Below are positions 1 to 7,635 of a DNA stretch of 16,271 nucleotides, piece after piece. The stretch's first letter is position 1, and each line of letters begins with the position of its first letter. Source of the DNA: Bordetella parapertussis (GTDB lineage: Bacteria > Cyanobacteriota > Cyanobacteriia > PCC-6307 > Cyanobiaceae); assembly GCA_943324725.2 (NCBI GenBank), contig CALPMR020000033.1:1-16271 (forward strand), read 5' to 3'. The notes under the pieces were generated by a model. It had not been told where the DNA came from and searched no databases. It saw only the letters and a program-made list of their open reading frames with translations. The position numbers were made by a program, and so were the translations under genes.

Positions 1-759
1 CTCCACCTGACGCTGATCAGGCGCCATCACCCCCACCTCATCGAGTTCGTAGGTTTTGCCGCTGGCCATCAGCAACACCTTGTCCTTGCGCGCGATCCTG
101 CCGCTGATCACTCGGAAGTAAACGATCACGCCGCGGTAAGGGTCGTAGTAGGAGTCGAAAATCAGGGCCCTCAGGGGCTCCTTCATCCGATCGGGCGGCG
201 GCGGCACACGATCCACTACCGCCTGCAGAATCTCGGGAATGCCAATGCCGGTTTTCGCCGAGCAGGGGATGGCGTTTGAGGTATCCAGGCCGATGATCGA
301 TTCAATCTCCTCGCTGATGCGGGCCGGATCGGCACCCGGCAGGTCGATCTTGTTGAGCACGGGAATGATTTCGAGATCATTCGCCAGTGCCAGATAGACA
401 TTGGCCAGGGTCTGGGCTTCCACCCCCTGGCTGGCATCAACCACCAGCAGGGCCCCTTCGCAGGCCTGCAAGGAGCGGCTGACTTCATAGGAAAAGTCAA
501 CGTGACCCGGTGTATCGATCAAATTCAGAATGTAGATCTCACCATCGGCCGCCTTGTATTCCATGCGGGCCGCTTGCAGCTTGATCGTGATGCCACGCTC
601 CCGCTCCAGTTCCATGTTGTCGAGGAACTGGGCCTGCATGTCCCTGGCCGCCACCGTTCCCGTGGCCTGCAGCAGCCGATCGGCCAGGGTGGATTTGCCG
701 TGATCGATATGGGCAATGATGCAGAAGTTACGGATCCTCTGAACAGGAGCGTCGGTCAT
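1..759 (-). CDS. lepA: Elongation factor 4 (LepA), N-terminal 253 residues, cut by window edge
   Basis: Translational GTPase that acts on the ribosome and is known from the LepA family to promote back-translocation and aid initiation. Translating the minus strand from the ATG at 759 gives [20 protein letters not shown], typical of cyanobacterial LepA. GTPase motifs are in order: G1 AHIDHGKST (residues 16-24), G2 RGITI (55-59), G3 DTPGH (82-86) and G4 NKID (136-139), followed by the start of domain II. The frame is open to base 1, so the remaining more than half of the roughly 600-residue protein lies outside the window. The next ATG upstream is out of frame and soon stops, which supports the chosen start. 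No clear Shine-Dalgarno sequence is seen. The gene is divergent from nfu across 291 nt. Identification is secure. Confidence 0.96.
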   Translation of the reverse strand, partial: MTDAPVQRIRNFCIIAHIDHGKSTLADRLLQATGTVAARDMQAQFLDNMELERERGITIKLQAARMEYKAADGEIYILNLIDTPGHVDFSYEVSRSLQACEGALLVVDASQGVEAQTLANVYLALANDLEIIPVLNKIDLPGADPARISEEIESIIGLDTSNAIPCSAKTGIGIPEILQAVVDRVPPPPDRMKEPLRALIFDSYYDPYRGVIVYFRVISGRIARKDKVLLMASGKTYELDEVGVMAPDQRQVE

Positions 760-1050
760 TGCGGCACGGTCATGGCGGTCAGGTCAATCAAGGCGGGTCT
801 CGGCAGCCAGGCCACCAGATCCTGGACAGGGAATGCCAAGGGTGATCATCCCGCTTTGAGGCCCCTCCAGGGTTGGTGGATCTTAGGCAGGCACTCTCCG
901 CCCTCACCCAGGCGGCCGCTAGCCGCTCAGCCAGGGCGAGGGCGGGCCCTCCAGCCCGAGCCCCTGGGCCTGGCGAAGGATGTCTTCTGCGACCCCCACC
1001 ACCAGCGCCGCGGGCCCCTTCCTACACTGGTTGCAGACACAAGGCCTCCG
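760..1050. other. Divergent lepA-nfu intergenic region
   Basis: This 291-nt region must hold the start signals of lepA (leftward) and nfu (rightward). TACACT near 1023-1028 could be a -10 element for nfu, but I see no convincing -35 partner. Open frames crossing the region are antisense or extension artefacts of GC-rich DNA. Confidence 0.4.
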
Positions 1051-1359
1051 ATGACAACCGCCGAGACAGCTGCGATCGAAAGCCCTGCCAGCACTGAGGC
1101 CGCATCCGCCCCTGAGGCGAGTGATCCTCGCGCCCTCACCCTGGAAAACGTCGAGCGCGCCCTCGATGAGCTGCGCCCCTATCTGATGGCCGATGGCGGC
1201 AACGTTGAGGTCGTCGAAATCGATGGGCCGATTGTCAAGGTTCGCCTTCAGGGTGCCTGTGGCTCCTGCCCCAGCAGCACCATGACCTTGAAAATGGGCA
1301 TCGAGCGCAAGCTGCGTGAAGCCATTCCTGAGGTCAACGAAGTCGTGCAGGTGCTCTGA
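1051..1359 (+). CDS. NifU-like (Nfu-type) iron-sulfur cluster scaffold protein
   Basis: A 102-residue protein of the NifU C-terminal (Nfu) family, which holds a labile Fe-S cluster, usually at a dimer interface, and passes it to apo-proteins. The domain covers about residues 28-102. It includes the signature [14 protein letters not shown] (44-57) and the ligand motif C70-G-S-C73 in [20 protein letters not shown]. The first 27 residues are an Ala/Glu/Ser-rich, probably disordered tail. The open frame extends upstream of 1051, but that part resembles no protein and is antisense to lepA, so ATG 1051 is the best start. The stop is only 14 nt from the stop of the convergent glycosyltransferase gene. 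The cyanobacterial homologue is often called nifU or nfuA, and symbol usage varies. A function in photosystem I Fe-S assembly is known for cyanobacterial Nfu proteins and is inferred here. Confidence 0.92.
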   Translation: MTTAETAAIESPASTEAASAPEASDPRALTLENVERALDELRPYLMADGGNVEVVEIDGPIVKVRLQGACGSCPSSTMTLKMGIERKLREAIPEVNEVVQVL

Positions 1360-1373
1360 ATCCAGCGCTTGTC

Positions 1374-3071
1374 TCAGGCAGGGCATGCGCCCTGCTCGCC
1401 GGTGGCCTTGGCGATCGCTTTGATGGCGAACTCGCCGAAGGCCGCCACCACATCTTGGCGGTCGTACAGGCAAAGCCGTGCTTGCTGGCTGATCTGGGTG
1501 CGCAGGGCCGCCAGCCCCTTGGGATCACGAACCAGACTTACAGCCAAGTCGCTGTAGTCATCAAAACTCCGGGCCACTGGAGCTCGCTCCAGGCCCATCT
1601 GCCGGTAGGCCCCGGCCACGAAGCGGGAACGCAGAAAATCCCCTTCAAGGCTGACGATCGGCGTGCCGGTGTGGATCGTTTCGTAGAGGGTGACGCCACT
1701 GCCGAAGTAGGGCGGATCCAGCAGCACGTCAAGGCAGCCCGCCAGGCTGATGAACTCCTGGCGCTCCATGCGACTCAGCAGAATCAGGCGCTCGGCCAGG
1801 GTGGGCGCGGAGCTGGCGATCCGGTCGAGGAAGATCTTGGTGTAGGAGGTGACTTCCGCCTCCACAAACACGAACCAGGCCTCCGGTACCCGCTGGGCAA
1901 TCTTCTCGAGGATGCCATCAAAGTCGGGATGCAGTTTCGAGAAGCTCTGCAGGCAGCCGAATAACGGAACCTCCTCCGGGAGGAAGAAATAGTCTCGACC
2001 ATGGGTTGCCGATTCCAGATTTTCGCTTAGATAACAGCAGGGTAAACCAGGGAGACGGACGAGATTTTCGCTGTATTGAACATCTGAGTCGGGCATTTCC
2101 ACCCGCTCCCCGGAGATGTAGTAATCGATCGTTGCCAGTCCGCTGGTCTGGGGCACACCCCAGCCCGTCACCTGCACGGGTGCCGCGCGATGGCAGGCCA
2201 GCATGGTCACCGTTGGATGCATGCCGATATCGGTGAAGAACAACAGATCGAGATCAAGGCAGTCAAGCTGCAGTGCCGCCCCTTCAAAGCTTTCTTCCAA
2301 AACGACAGCTTGATTGGCACAGGCATCAATGCGATCGCGAACATCATCCCGTTTGGAGCTTGGTAGATGGATTACCACCACTTCAAATTGCCGACGATCG
2401 AGATGGCGAATCAGCCCTTCAAAGGCGCGGCTGTTGCTGTGGCTGAAGAAAAAACCAGAGAGAAAGCCAATCCGTCGCCGCTGCGCCGGCGGCCGCGGAG
2501 CCCGTGGTTTCGGCTCAATGAACTGCAGATGGCGGCTGAGAAGGCTGCCATAGGCTTCCAGTACGGTCCGATCATCGCGGTTATGATAGATCAGGTAGAA
2601 AGGATGGTGGCTCATGGCATAATCGCCGAAGTGCAGATCTTGCTGTCGTTTGACCAGTTGCCATAGCCCATCCAGGCAGCGTTGCCGCAGCTCTTCGATC
2701 TGCTGGGCCGATGTGGCCACGATCGGCAGTACGAAGAGGTGGTTGAGATTCAGGATCAACGAATCGGGCTCCAGGGCCAGGGCTTCGCCATGCCAGTGAA
2801 TGGCGATTTCCGGCAACGCCATATTGCGAAAGATAGTGCCCAGTGCTGTGCGACAGGCCACATGGCTTCGATCCAGTTCGGCTGCCTCCCCATAGGCCGA
2901 CACCGCAGTGCCGAGTTGACCGGCCTGCTGCAGCACCTGCCCCAGCAGGCACCAGCCAGCCACGCTCTGTGGATCAAGGGCAACGGCCTTCTGGGCGCAG
3001 ACCTCAGCCGCTGTGAGGTCACCGGCCTGCAGCAGAGCAGCAGCTTCGGCCAGAAGATTATCGAGATTCAT
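1374..3071 (-). CDS. TPR-containing SPINDLY/OGT-like (GT41) glycosyltransferase
   Basis: A 565-residue soluble protein with no signal peptide or membrane segment. Residues about 2-110 form TPR-like helical repeats (for example AGDLTAAEVCAQKAVALDPQ, then GQLGTAVSAYGEAAELD). Residues about 198-560 resemble the catalytic region of the SPINDLY/O-GlcNAc transferase family. GFLSGFFFSHSNS (202-214) matches the first motif of that family, with His211 at the position of the OGT active-site histidine. APVQVTGWGVPQTSG (297-311) matches the PVQV...G-P-TSG motif, FSKLHPD (377-383) the lysine-bearing segment, and LLDPPYFGSGVTLYE (450-464) with GTPIVSLEGDFLRSR (469-483) the sugar-nucleotide region. Known family members transfer GlcNAc or fucose to Ser/Thr; donor and acceptor are unknown here. 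There is no evident Shine-Dalgarno sequence at the ATG. A decayed relative lies immediately upstream. Family call good, substrate unknown. Confidence 0.85.
   Translation of the reverse strand: MNLDNLLAEAAALLQAGDLTAAEVCAQKAVALDPQSVAGWCLLGQVLQQAGQLGTAVSAYGEAAELDRSHVACRTALGTIFRNMALPEIAIHWHGEALALEPDSLILNLNHLFVLPIVATSAQQIEELRQRCLDGLWQLVKRQQDLHFGDYAMSHHPFYLIYHNRDDRTVLEAYGSLLSRHLQFIEPKPRAPRPPAQRRRIGFLSGFFFSHSNSRAFEGLIRHLDRRQFEVVVIHLPSSKRDDVRDRIDACANQAVVLEESFEGAALQLDCLDLDLLFFTDIGMHPTVTMLACHRAAPVQVTGWGVPQTSGLATIDYYISGERVEMPDSDVQYSENLVRLPGLPCCYLSENLESATHGRDYFFLPEEVPLFGCLQSFSKLHPDFDGILEKIAQRVPEAWFVFVEAEVTSYTKIFLDRIASSAPTLAERLILLSRMERQEFISLAGCLDVLLDPPYFGSGVTLYETIHTGTPIVSLEGDFLRSRFVAGAYRQMGLERAPVARSFDDYSDLAVSLVRDPKGLAALRTQISQQARLCLYDRQDVVAAFGEFAIKAIAKATGEQGACPA
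1411..1418. repeat. HIP1 octamer GCGATCGC
   Basis: Perfect copy of the cyanobacterial highly iterated palindrome, inside the C-terminal coding part of the glycosyltransferase gene. Other copies are at 2331-2338, 3167-3174 and 3267-3274. Confidence 0.8.
1594..1648. repeat. 55-bp near-identical segment shared with 3340-3394
   Basis: Comparing the two stretches by eye gives 48 identical bases of 55 without gaps, at an offset of 1746 bp in direct orientation. It encodes the GDFLRSRFxAGAYRQMGL segment of the intact glycosyltransferase and of the pseudogene. It marks the two as duplicates or as partners in gene conversion. Confidence 0.75.
2331..2338. repeat. HIP1 octamer GCGATCGC
   Basis: Perfect HIP1 copy within the glycosyltransferase coding region. 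Confidence 0.8.
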
Positions 3072-3141
3072 GGCCGTGTCGAGCAGCAGACTCTTCTCAA
3101 GTTAATCAGTCTGAATCTGAAGAGTTCAGCTTGGCTTCTGA
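3072..3141. other. Short gap with an inverted repeat upstream of the glycosyltransferase gene
   Basis: ACTCTTC (3090-3096) and GAAGAGT (3119-3125) are a perfect 7-bp inverted repeat with a 22-nt loop. It lies just 5' of the minus-strand glycosyltransferase start. It could be a weak hairpin terminating any transcript from the pseudogene, or part of the leader. No strong promoter is visible. Confidence 0.3.
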
Positions 3142-3166
3142 TCATGATTGCAGCGTCTTTACCCGG

Positions 3167-3174
3167 GCGATCGC
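3167..3174. repeat. HIP1 octamer GCGATCGC
   Basis: Perfect HIP1 copy near the 3' end of the pseudogene. It occupies the position equivalent to the copy at 1411-1418 in the intact gene (both encode the A-I-A part of the homologous K/E-A-I-A-K/R motif). Confidence 0.8.
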
Positions 3175-3266
3175 TTCGATGGTGAATTCTTCAAAATCCC
3201 GCACCATTTTGAGTCGATTGTAGAGATGCTGGAGTGCCGTATGACTGATCCGCTCGCGCAGAGAAA

Positions 3267-3274
3267 GCGATCGC
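3267..3274. repeat. HIP1 octamer at the pseudogene frameshift
   Basis: Perfect HIP1 copy located exactly where the reading frame of the pseudogene changes, 100 bp from the previous copy. The intact gene has no HIP1 at the matching point. Confidence 0.8.
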
Positions 3275-3584
3275 TCATCAGCACCACCGCCAGCTCGACG
3301 CGGCCCTCGATGCTGGTGGCGATCGGCGCATCGACCAGCCCCATCTGCCGGTAAGCCCCGGCCAGGAAGCGGGAGCGTAGAAAATCACCCTCATGCATGA
3401 TGGTCGGCCTGCCGGTGGCCATGGTTTCGAACATGGTGATACCGCTGCCGTTGTGGAGCGGATCGCCCTCAGCCGGGTCCGGATCAACGCCACGCCAACC
3501 CAGCAACCGATCGGCCAGCCTGCTGGGTCCGAACAGCTCAGGATGAACACGCTTCCGCGCATCTTCTTCGGCTCGGGCCGTCAT

Positions 3585-3790
3585 GGCCCCTCCTCTCGGC
3601 CGGGCTGGGCCCGGTCATCCGTTGACGAACGGCAGCGCCGCCGCCGGAATCAGCCATTTCGATCCAGCCTTCGTCTGGCACCACGACCGCGGCACGCACC
3701 CTGCCGTGTGGCGCCACTGCAACCTCAGCAATCGTGCGAATGTCAGGCCCGCCAAGCCCCTAGGCTCACCGCCAGATGATCTGATCCGCC
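3585..3790. other. Region upstream of serS, no gene assigned
   Basis: This should contain the serS promoter, but I see no clear -35/-10 pair. Two minus-strand frames are open here without a plausible start. One ends with a stop at about 3615 after KWLIPAAALPFVNG; the other contains AAVVVPDEGWIEMADSGGG. Neither is recognisable. They may be relics of an older gene or chance frames in GC-rich DNA. Confidence 0.35.
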
Positions 3791-5077
3791 GTGCTCGACC
3801 AGCGCCTCCTGCGCGATAACCCCGAGCTCATCCGCCTGCAGCTGGCCCGCCGCGGCTTGCAACTCGATCCCACCGCTCTGCAGCGCATGGCTGTTCAGGA
3901 GCGGGACCTGGAGGAACGGCGCAGCAATCTCCAGGCTGAAGGCAATCGCATCGGCAAGGAGGTTGGACTGAAGATCAAGGCTGGCGTCAGCCCCAAGGGG
4001 CCCGAAGTGCAGGCCCTCAGGGATCAGGGCAACCAGATCAAGCAGCAGGTGGCCGGCCTGGAGGAGGAGGAAAAGGCGCTGCAGAGCCAGCTGCACGAGC
4101 AGCTGATCGTGCTGCCGAACCTGCCCTCCGAGCTGACGCCGGATGGCAGGTCGGAGGCCGACAACGTCGAGGTCAAGCGCTGGGGTGAACCCCGACTGCC
4201 CGGCCCCGGTGAGCAGCTGCAGGAGCATTGGCAGATCGCTGAACGGCTCGCCCTGGTGGACAGCGAACGCTCGGTGCGCATTGCCCAGAGCCGCTTCGTG
4301 ACCCTGCGGGGCATGGGTGCCCGATTGGAGCGGGCCCTGATCGCCCTGATGCTCGATCTGCACAGCCAGCGGGGCTACACCGAGCTGCTGCCACCGATCC
4401 TCGTGAACAGCGCCAGCCTGCTGGGCTCCGGTCAGCTGCCGAAATTCGCCGAGGAGAGCTTCCGCTGCGCCGATGATGATCTCTGGCTCACTCCCACGGC
4501 GGAAGTACCGATCACCTCCTTCCACCGCGATGAGGTGATCCCGGCGGAGCAGCTGCCCTTGCGCTATGCGGCCTATACCCCCTGTTTTCGGCGCGAGGCC
4601 GGCTCCTACGGCCGTGACACCCGCGGCCTGATCCGGCTGCATCAGTTCAACAAGGTGGAGCTCTACTGGTTCAGCCAGCCTGAAGACTCCGACGCGGCCC
4701 ACGAGCAGCTCACCTGCGATGCCGAAGCTGTGCTGGAAACCCTCGAACTTCCTTACCGGCGCATCGAGCTCTGCAGTGCCGATCTGGGCTTCTCCGCGGC
4801 CCGCACCTACGACCTGGAGGTCTGGCTGGCTGGGGCAGGCACCTATCGGGAAATCTCCAGCTGCAGCACCTGCCGCGATTTTCAGGCGCGCCGCGCCAAT
4901 ATTCGCCTCAAGGCGGACAAGGGCACCCGGCTGGCTCACACCCTCAACGGCAGTGGGCTGGCGGTGGGACGCACCATGGCCGCCTTGTTGGAAAACGGCC
5001 AGCAGGCCGATGGCAGTGTGCGCCTGCCGCAGGCCCTGGTGCCCTATCTCGGCACCGACACGATCAGCGGCTGCTGA
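3791..5077 (+). CDS. serS: Seryl-tRNA synthetase
   Basis: Class II aminoacyl-tRNA synthetase that charges tRNA-Ser with serine in the cytoplasm. At 428 residues it has normal family length. Residues about 28-105 form the long antiparallel coiled-coil arm that binds tRNA (LQRMAVQERDLEERRSNLQA onward). The catalytic domain contains LTPTAEVPI (233-241), motif 2 FRREAGSYGRDTRGLIRLHQ (266-285) and motif 3 NGSGLAVGRTMAALLEN (386-402). The start is GTG at 3791, chosen because the product MLDQRLLRDNPELIRLQLA begins exactly as SerS proteins do; no strong Shine-Dalgarno sequence precedes it. A 398-residue antisense frame across the gene is a GC-rich shadow. In picocyanobacteria, as I remember it, serS sits directly upstream of the rseP-type protease gene; here four pilin genes intervene. 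Confidence 0.98.
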   Translation: MLDQRLLRDNPELIRLQLARRGLQLDPTALQRMAVQERDLEERRSNLQAEGNRIGKEVGLKIKAGVSPKGPEVQALRDQGNQIKQQVAGLEEEEKALQSQLHEQLIVLPNLPSELTPDGRSEADNVEVKRWGEPRLPGPGEQLQEHWQIAERLALVDSERSVRIAQSRFVTLRGMGARLERALIALMLDLHSQRGYTELLPPILVNSASLLGSGQLPKFAEESFRCADDDLWLTPTAEVPITSFHRDEVIPAEQLPLRYAAYTPCFRREAGSYGRDTRGLIRLHQFNKVELYWFSQPEDSDAAHEQLTCDAEAVLETLELPYRRIELCSADLGFSAARTYDLEVWLAGAGTYREISSCSTCRDFQARRANIRLKADKGTRLAHTLNGSGLAVGRTMAALLENGQQADGSVRLPQALVPYLGTDTISGC

Positions 5078-5078
5078 T

Positions 5079-5097
5079 CAGAGGCAACCAGCCTCTG
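5079..5097 (+). terminator. Hairpin directly after the serS stop
   Basis: CAGAGGC-AACCA-GCCTCTG forms a perfect 7-bp stem with a 5-nt loop, starting 1 nt after the serS stop codon. There is no following T-tract, so intrinsic termination is uncertain. It may instead protect the 3' end or attenuate read-through into the pilin operon. Confidence 0.4.
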
Positions 5098-5308
5098 CAC
5101 CGTTCTGTGCCTCACCGTGCTCTCCTTACGGGGGCGCAGAAACCTGGCGCGCCTAGCATGGAGTTGGCTCGTCAGTGGACCTGGGATCCGGCGTCATGGC
5201 AGGGGCAGAGGCTATCCAATCTGGCTCCGCGCCGCCAGGCGGAAGTCATGGTGGCAGTTTTGCAAAACAATTTGCCTTTTGCGCTGGCCGTGGCTGGAGA
5301 TCGTCATC

Positions 5309-6976
5309 ATGACGGAAAAGTCACGATTCATCCTGAGATTCATCAGTCAAGCTGGTGAATGCTGCCCCACTCTTCAGTCCCATAAACCAGGTTCTGGTTC
5401 AATCTTGCTCACCACATTGGTGGTGATTCTTGTGGCGATGATCGGGGGGGCTGCGCTGATGAGCAAGGCCATTAATTCGCTGAATGCCTCTTCTGATGCT
5501 TCTGATCTGCAGACAGCCAAAGAAGCGGCTGAGACAGGTTTCAATGAAATTTTAGCTGCCCTAAATACTGATGAAAGAAGCTATCTCCTCGTCACCAAGC
5601 TTGCGAACTGGGGTAGTGCAGGTGTGAGCGCCGCTGATCTGGATGGCTGTAATATCTACCATCCATCCTTGACGCTGGCAGGCTCGCCGGCGGGATATCC
5701 AGCCAGTACGTCATTTTATCAAACTGCCGGCTTCAATGGAATTGTCACTTATAAGTTGGAGGCCTATGATCCTCCTGCCAGCGTCAGCACGTCGGCAACC
5801 TGCACCAAGTTTGGCAATCTCTTTGGTGGCTCGGCCAGTTTCACGGTTGTCGGAACGCTGACGCGAAATGGCAAGCAGCAGGCGACGTTCAGGCTCAAGA
5901 AAATTGTTTTTGTCAGGGGACCGTTCAGCGAATCCAGCCAGCCTTTTGATGCGCCACTGATGATTACGGGATCTGGTGCAAGCAGTAATAATGATGTGAC
6001 CAAAATGGATCAGAAGAAATTCGGCTTGTCTTCAATCCCCGATGCCTGCATCACGGCCGGTGATCGTAAATGTAAGAGTCCTGATCCCGGACTCCAGACC
6101 ACTTACGTGGTGTGCTCCGGCAATCCAAAGTGTGTGCCGCCAACGTCCAACATCGGCCCGCTCAATGCCAACGGCCTCAATCTGCCGCCGTTTCCCTGGA
6201 CACCCTACCTCTTGGCGGATAAGCGGCTATTGTCACAGCTCGATGATGATAAAGATATCGTTTATAATGCAACCTTCTGCAATTTCCCCTATTACGGAGC
6301 CACCGGTTGCCCCACTGCTGGCACGGCTGACTCCTTCATCACCGATCGATTGGAGAAGGGTTGCTATTACAATGTCAACTTTCAACCTGATAATTCAGGT
6401 GGCACCCGCAACGTCCAGAACAGTACAAACTCGACGGCGATCAACTGCGTCGTCAAGTCGATCAACAATCCCAACATCAAGGTCAATACGGGAACGGGTG
6501 CGGCTTCGGCCACACCAAGCACTGCCCATGGGCTGCCTGTCAATGTGTTTGTGACAGGCTCGGGAACGGTGATTGATGTGCAAACGGGCGACTTCAGCAA
6601 CCTCGCACCGCTGAATTGGGCCAAACTGAGAATCTATGGCAGATATGGTGATGGATCGAACTGCTCTGTGCAGACCGTACTGATTGGCGTGCTGCAACTG
6701 GATGGCTTGTTCATCTGGATGCCAGCAGGCAAAATAATCTACCCAAGTCCCGGTGGTGGTGGCGGCAACAGTGGTCCCTATGGCGTGCGCTGGATCTGTG
6801 CCTTTGATTCCAAGAACTCCGCCAACTTGGACATCATTGGACCGAGTGATGCAGTGGCTGGACTTGCAACAATATTCCCCAGCTTTTTTGATTCCACCGC
6901 TTCTGACCCTTCATTTATTCCAAGTTCCACTCCCAGTAACATCACAAATTACCGGGCTTACGGGGTAACTTATTGA
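5309..6976 (+). CDS. PilX-like large minor pilin, first gene of the pilin operon
   Basis: A 555-residue protein with one N-terminal hydrophobic helix (about residues 31-51) preceded by a 30-residue polar leader. It continues into an amphipathic stretch, SDLQTAKEAAETGFNEILAA (65-84), which is the hallmark of PilX/GspK-type minor pilins. Cleavage by the prepilin peptidase could fall at G30|S31, but position 5 of the mature form is Thr, not the usual Glu. The large C-terminal domain (about 470 residues) is rich in Ser, Thr, Asn, Gly and Cys and carries a Gly run, PSPGGGGGNSGPYG, near residue 485. Secretion, surface exposure and disulfides are inferred. The frame is open back to 5117, but ATG 5309 has GGAGA 8 nt upstream and gives a sensible leader. 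DNA is less GC-rich than serS or rseP. The domain outside the helix is unrecognised. Confidence 0.8.
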   Translation: MTEKSRFILRFISQAGECCPTLQSHKPGSGSILLTTLVVILVAMIGGAALMSKAINSLNASSDASDLQTAKEAAETGFNEILAALNTDERSYLLVTKLANWGSAGVSAADLDGCNIYHPSLTLAGSPAGYPASTSFYQTAGFNGIVTYKLEAYDPPASVSTSATCTKFGNLFGGSASFTVVGTLTRNGKQQATFRLKKIVFVRGPFSESSQPFDAPLMITGSGASSNNDVTKMDQKKFGLSSIPDACITAGDRKCKSPDPGLQTTYVVCSGNPKCVPPTSNIGPLNANGLNLPPFPWTPYLLADKRLLSQLDDDKDIVYNATFCNFPYYGATGCPTAGTADSFITDRLEKGCYYNVNFQPDNSGGTRNVQNSTNSTAINCVVKSINNPNIKVNTGTGAASATPSTAHGLPVNVFVTGSGTVIDVQTGDFSNLAPLNWAKLRIYGRYGDGSNCSVQTVLIGVLQLDGLFIWMPAGKIIYPSPGGGGGNSGPYGVRWICAFDSKNSANLDIIGPSDAVAGLATIFPSFFDSTASDPSFIPSSTPSNITNYRAYGVTY

Positions 6977-6978
6977 TC

Positions 6979-7635
6979 ATGATTCAGTTGGCCCTGCCGA
7001 TTCTGTCCCAGCTTTCGCGAAGTCGGCGAGCTCCGATAGCGAGCAAGTGCCGATCGAACACGGCAGGTTTTACGATTCTTGAAGTATTGCTGGCTGCCTT
7101 CATTGCTGTTGTCGCTGCCACGGTCCTGTTTCCTCTGTTCAATGAAGCTGTCATCGTTGCCCGTCAGTCTGCGGATCGTAATTCAATCGAGGCTGCCACA
7201 TCATTGGATTTAAGCTGGATCAAGCGTTATGCCAAGTTCTGGAAGATGAAAAGTGGCCCCTATCCACTGGATAATACCCATACCAAAAGTGTGGCCATAT
7301 TTCAAACATCGCCGGTGCTTGAGTATGAGTGTGCCAACAGTGACCTCACGAACACCAACCTCTCCCAGCAATTCATTGCCGACGCGGTCAGCGTCGCCAG
7401 CACGGCTGATGACGTTGTTCCCAAGCTCCCCTATGCCTTCATCGCAACCGCTAATAGCCAGATCCCGATAGCCAACATCAGCGCTGGCTATGCACTGAGC
7501 CGAACAGTTGATACATCAATCCCAAACAGGGTCTATGTCATTTATAAAGTCGCTTCTGCAAATGAGCACCCGATCAACTTCGTCCGCGAGGCTTCGGTCG
7601 TGCTCGAATCGGTGGCATGGTGCACGCCGAAATGA
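6979..7635 (+). CDS. PilV-like type IV minor pilin
   Basis: A 218-residue prepilin with class III signal peptide TAG|FTILEVLLAAFIAVVAA: cleavage after G30, Phe at mature position 1 and Glu at position 5 (E35), then a hydrophobic helix to about residue 51. The FTILEVLLAAFIAVVAATVL type of helix suggests the PilV/PilE-like minor pilin group. The leader is unusually long (30 residues) and basic (RSRRAPIASKCR). Two starts are possible: ATG 6979, 2 nt after the preceding stop, or TTG 6973, overlapping that stop. I prefer ATG, and either implies translational coupling to the PilX-like gene. GGGG at 6962-6965 is a weak ribosome binding site. The C-terminal domain is not recognised; its Cys residues (VLEYEC, VAWCTP) could form a disulfide loop. 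Confidence 0.85.
   Translation: MIQLALPILSQLSRSRRAPIASKCRSNTAGFTILEVLLAAFIAVVAATVLFPLFNEAVIVARQSADRNSIEAATSLDLSWIKRYAKFWKMKSGPYPLDNTHTKSVAIFQTSPVLEYECANSDLTNTNLSQQFIADAVSVASTADDVVPKLPYAFIATANSQIPIANISAGYALSRTVDTSIPNRVYVIYKVASANEHPINFVREASVVLESVAWCTPK

Larger units (their letters stand above)
3142..3584 (-). pseudogene. Truncated, frameshifted copy of a GT41 glycosyltransferase C-terminus
   Basis: The minus-strand frame from ATG 3584 contains NGSGITMFETMATGRPTIM and GDFLRSRFLAGAYRQMGL. These match FGSGVTLYETIHTGTPIVS and GDFLRSRFVAGAYRQMGL of the neighbouring gene. That frame loses similarity after LAVVLMSDR, but shifting frame at about 3267 restores it: LRERISHTALQHLYNR, FEEFTIEAIAR, stop at 3142-3144. 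Compared with the intact copy, 8 nt instead of 18 separate the aligned Asp and Leu codons. This implies a 10-nt deletion, at a HIP1 octamer (3267-3274). The segment before NGSG is about nine residues shorter than in the intact protein, and the TPR and N-terminal catalytic parts are absent. Oddly, a strong Shine-Dalgarno-like AGAGGAGG precedes ATG 3584. A sequencing error could create the frameshift but not the truncation. Confidence 0.8.

Noticed and set aside
502..1050. Upstream extension of the nfu reading frame to 502
   Set aside because: It runs antisense through lepA and has no similarity to Nfu proteins; the family-like start is ATG 1051.
3743..4939. 398-residue open frame antisense to serS
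   Set aside because: Same shadow effect; serS on the plus strand has all class II synthetase motifs.
5117..5308. Upstream extension of the PilX-like gene to 5117
   Set aside because: The added 64 residues are Arg/Trp-rich and unlike a prepilin leader, while ATG 5309 has a good ribosome binding site.
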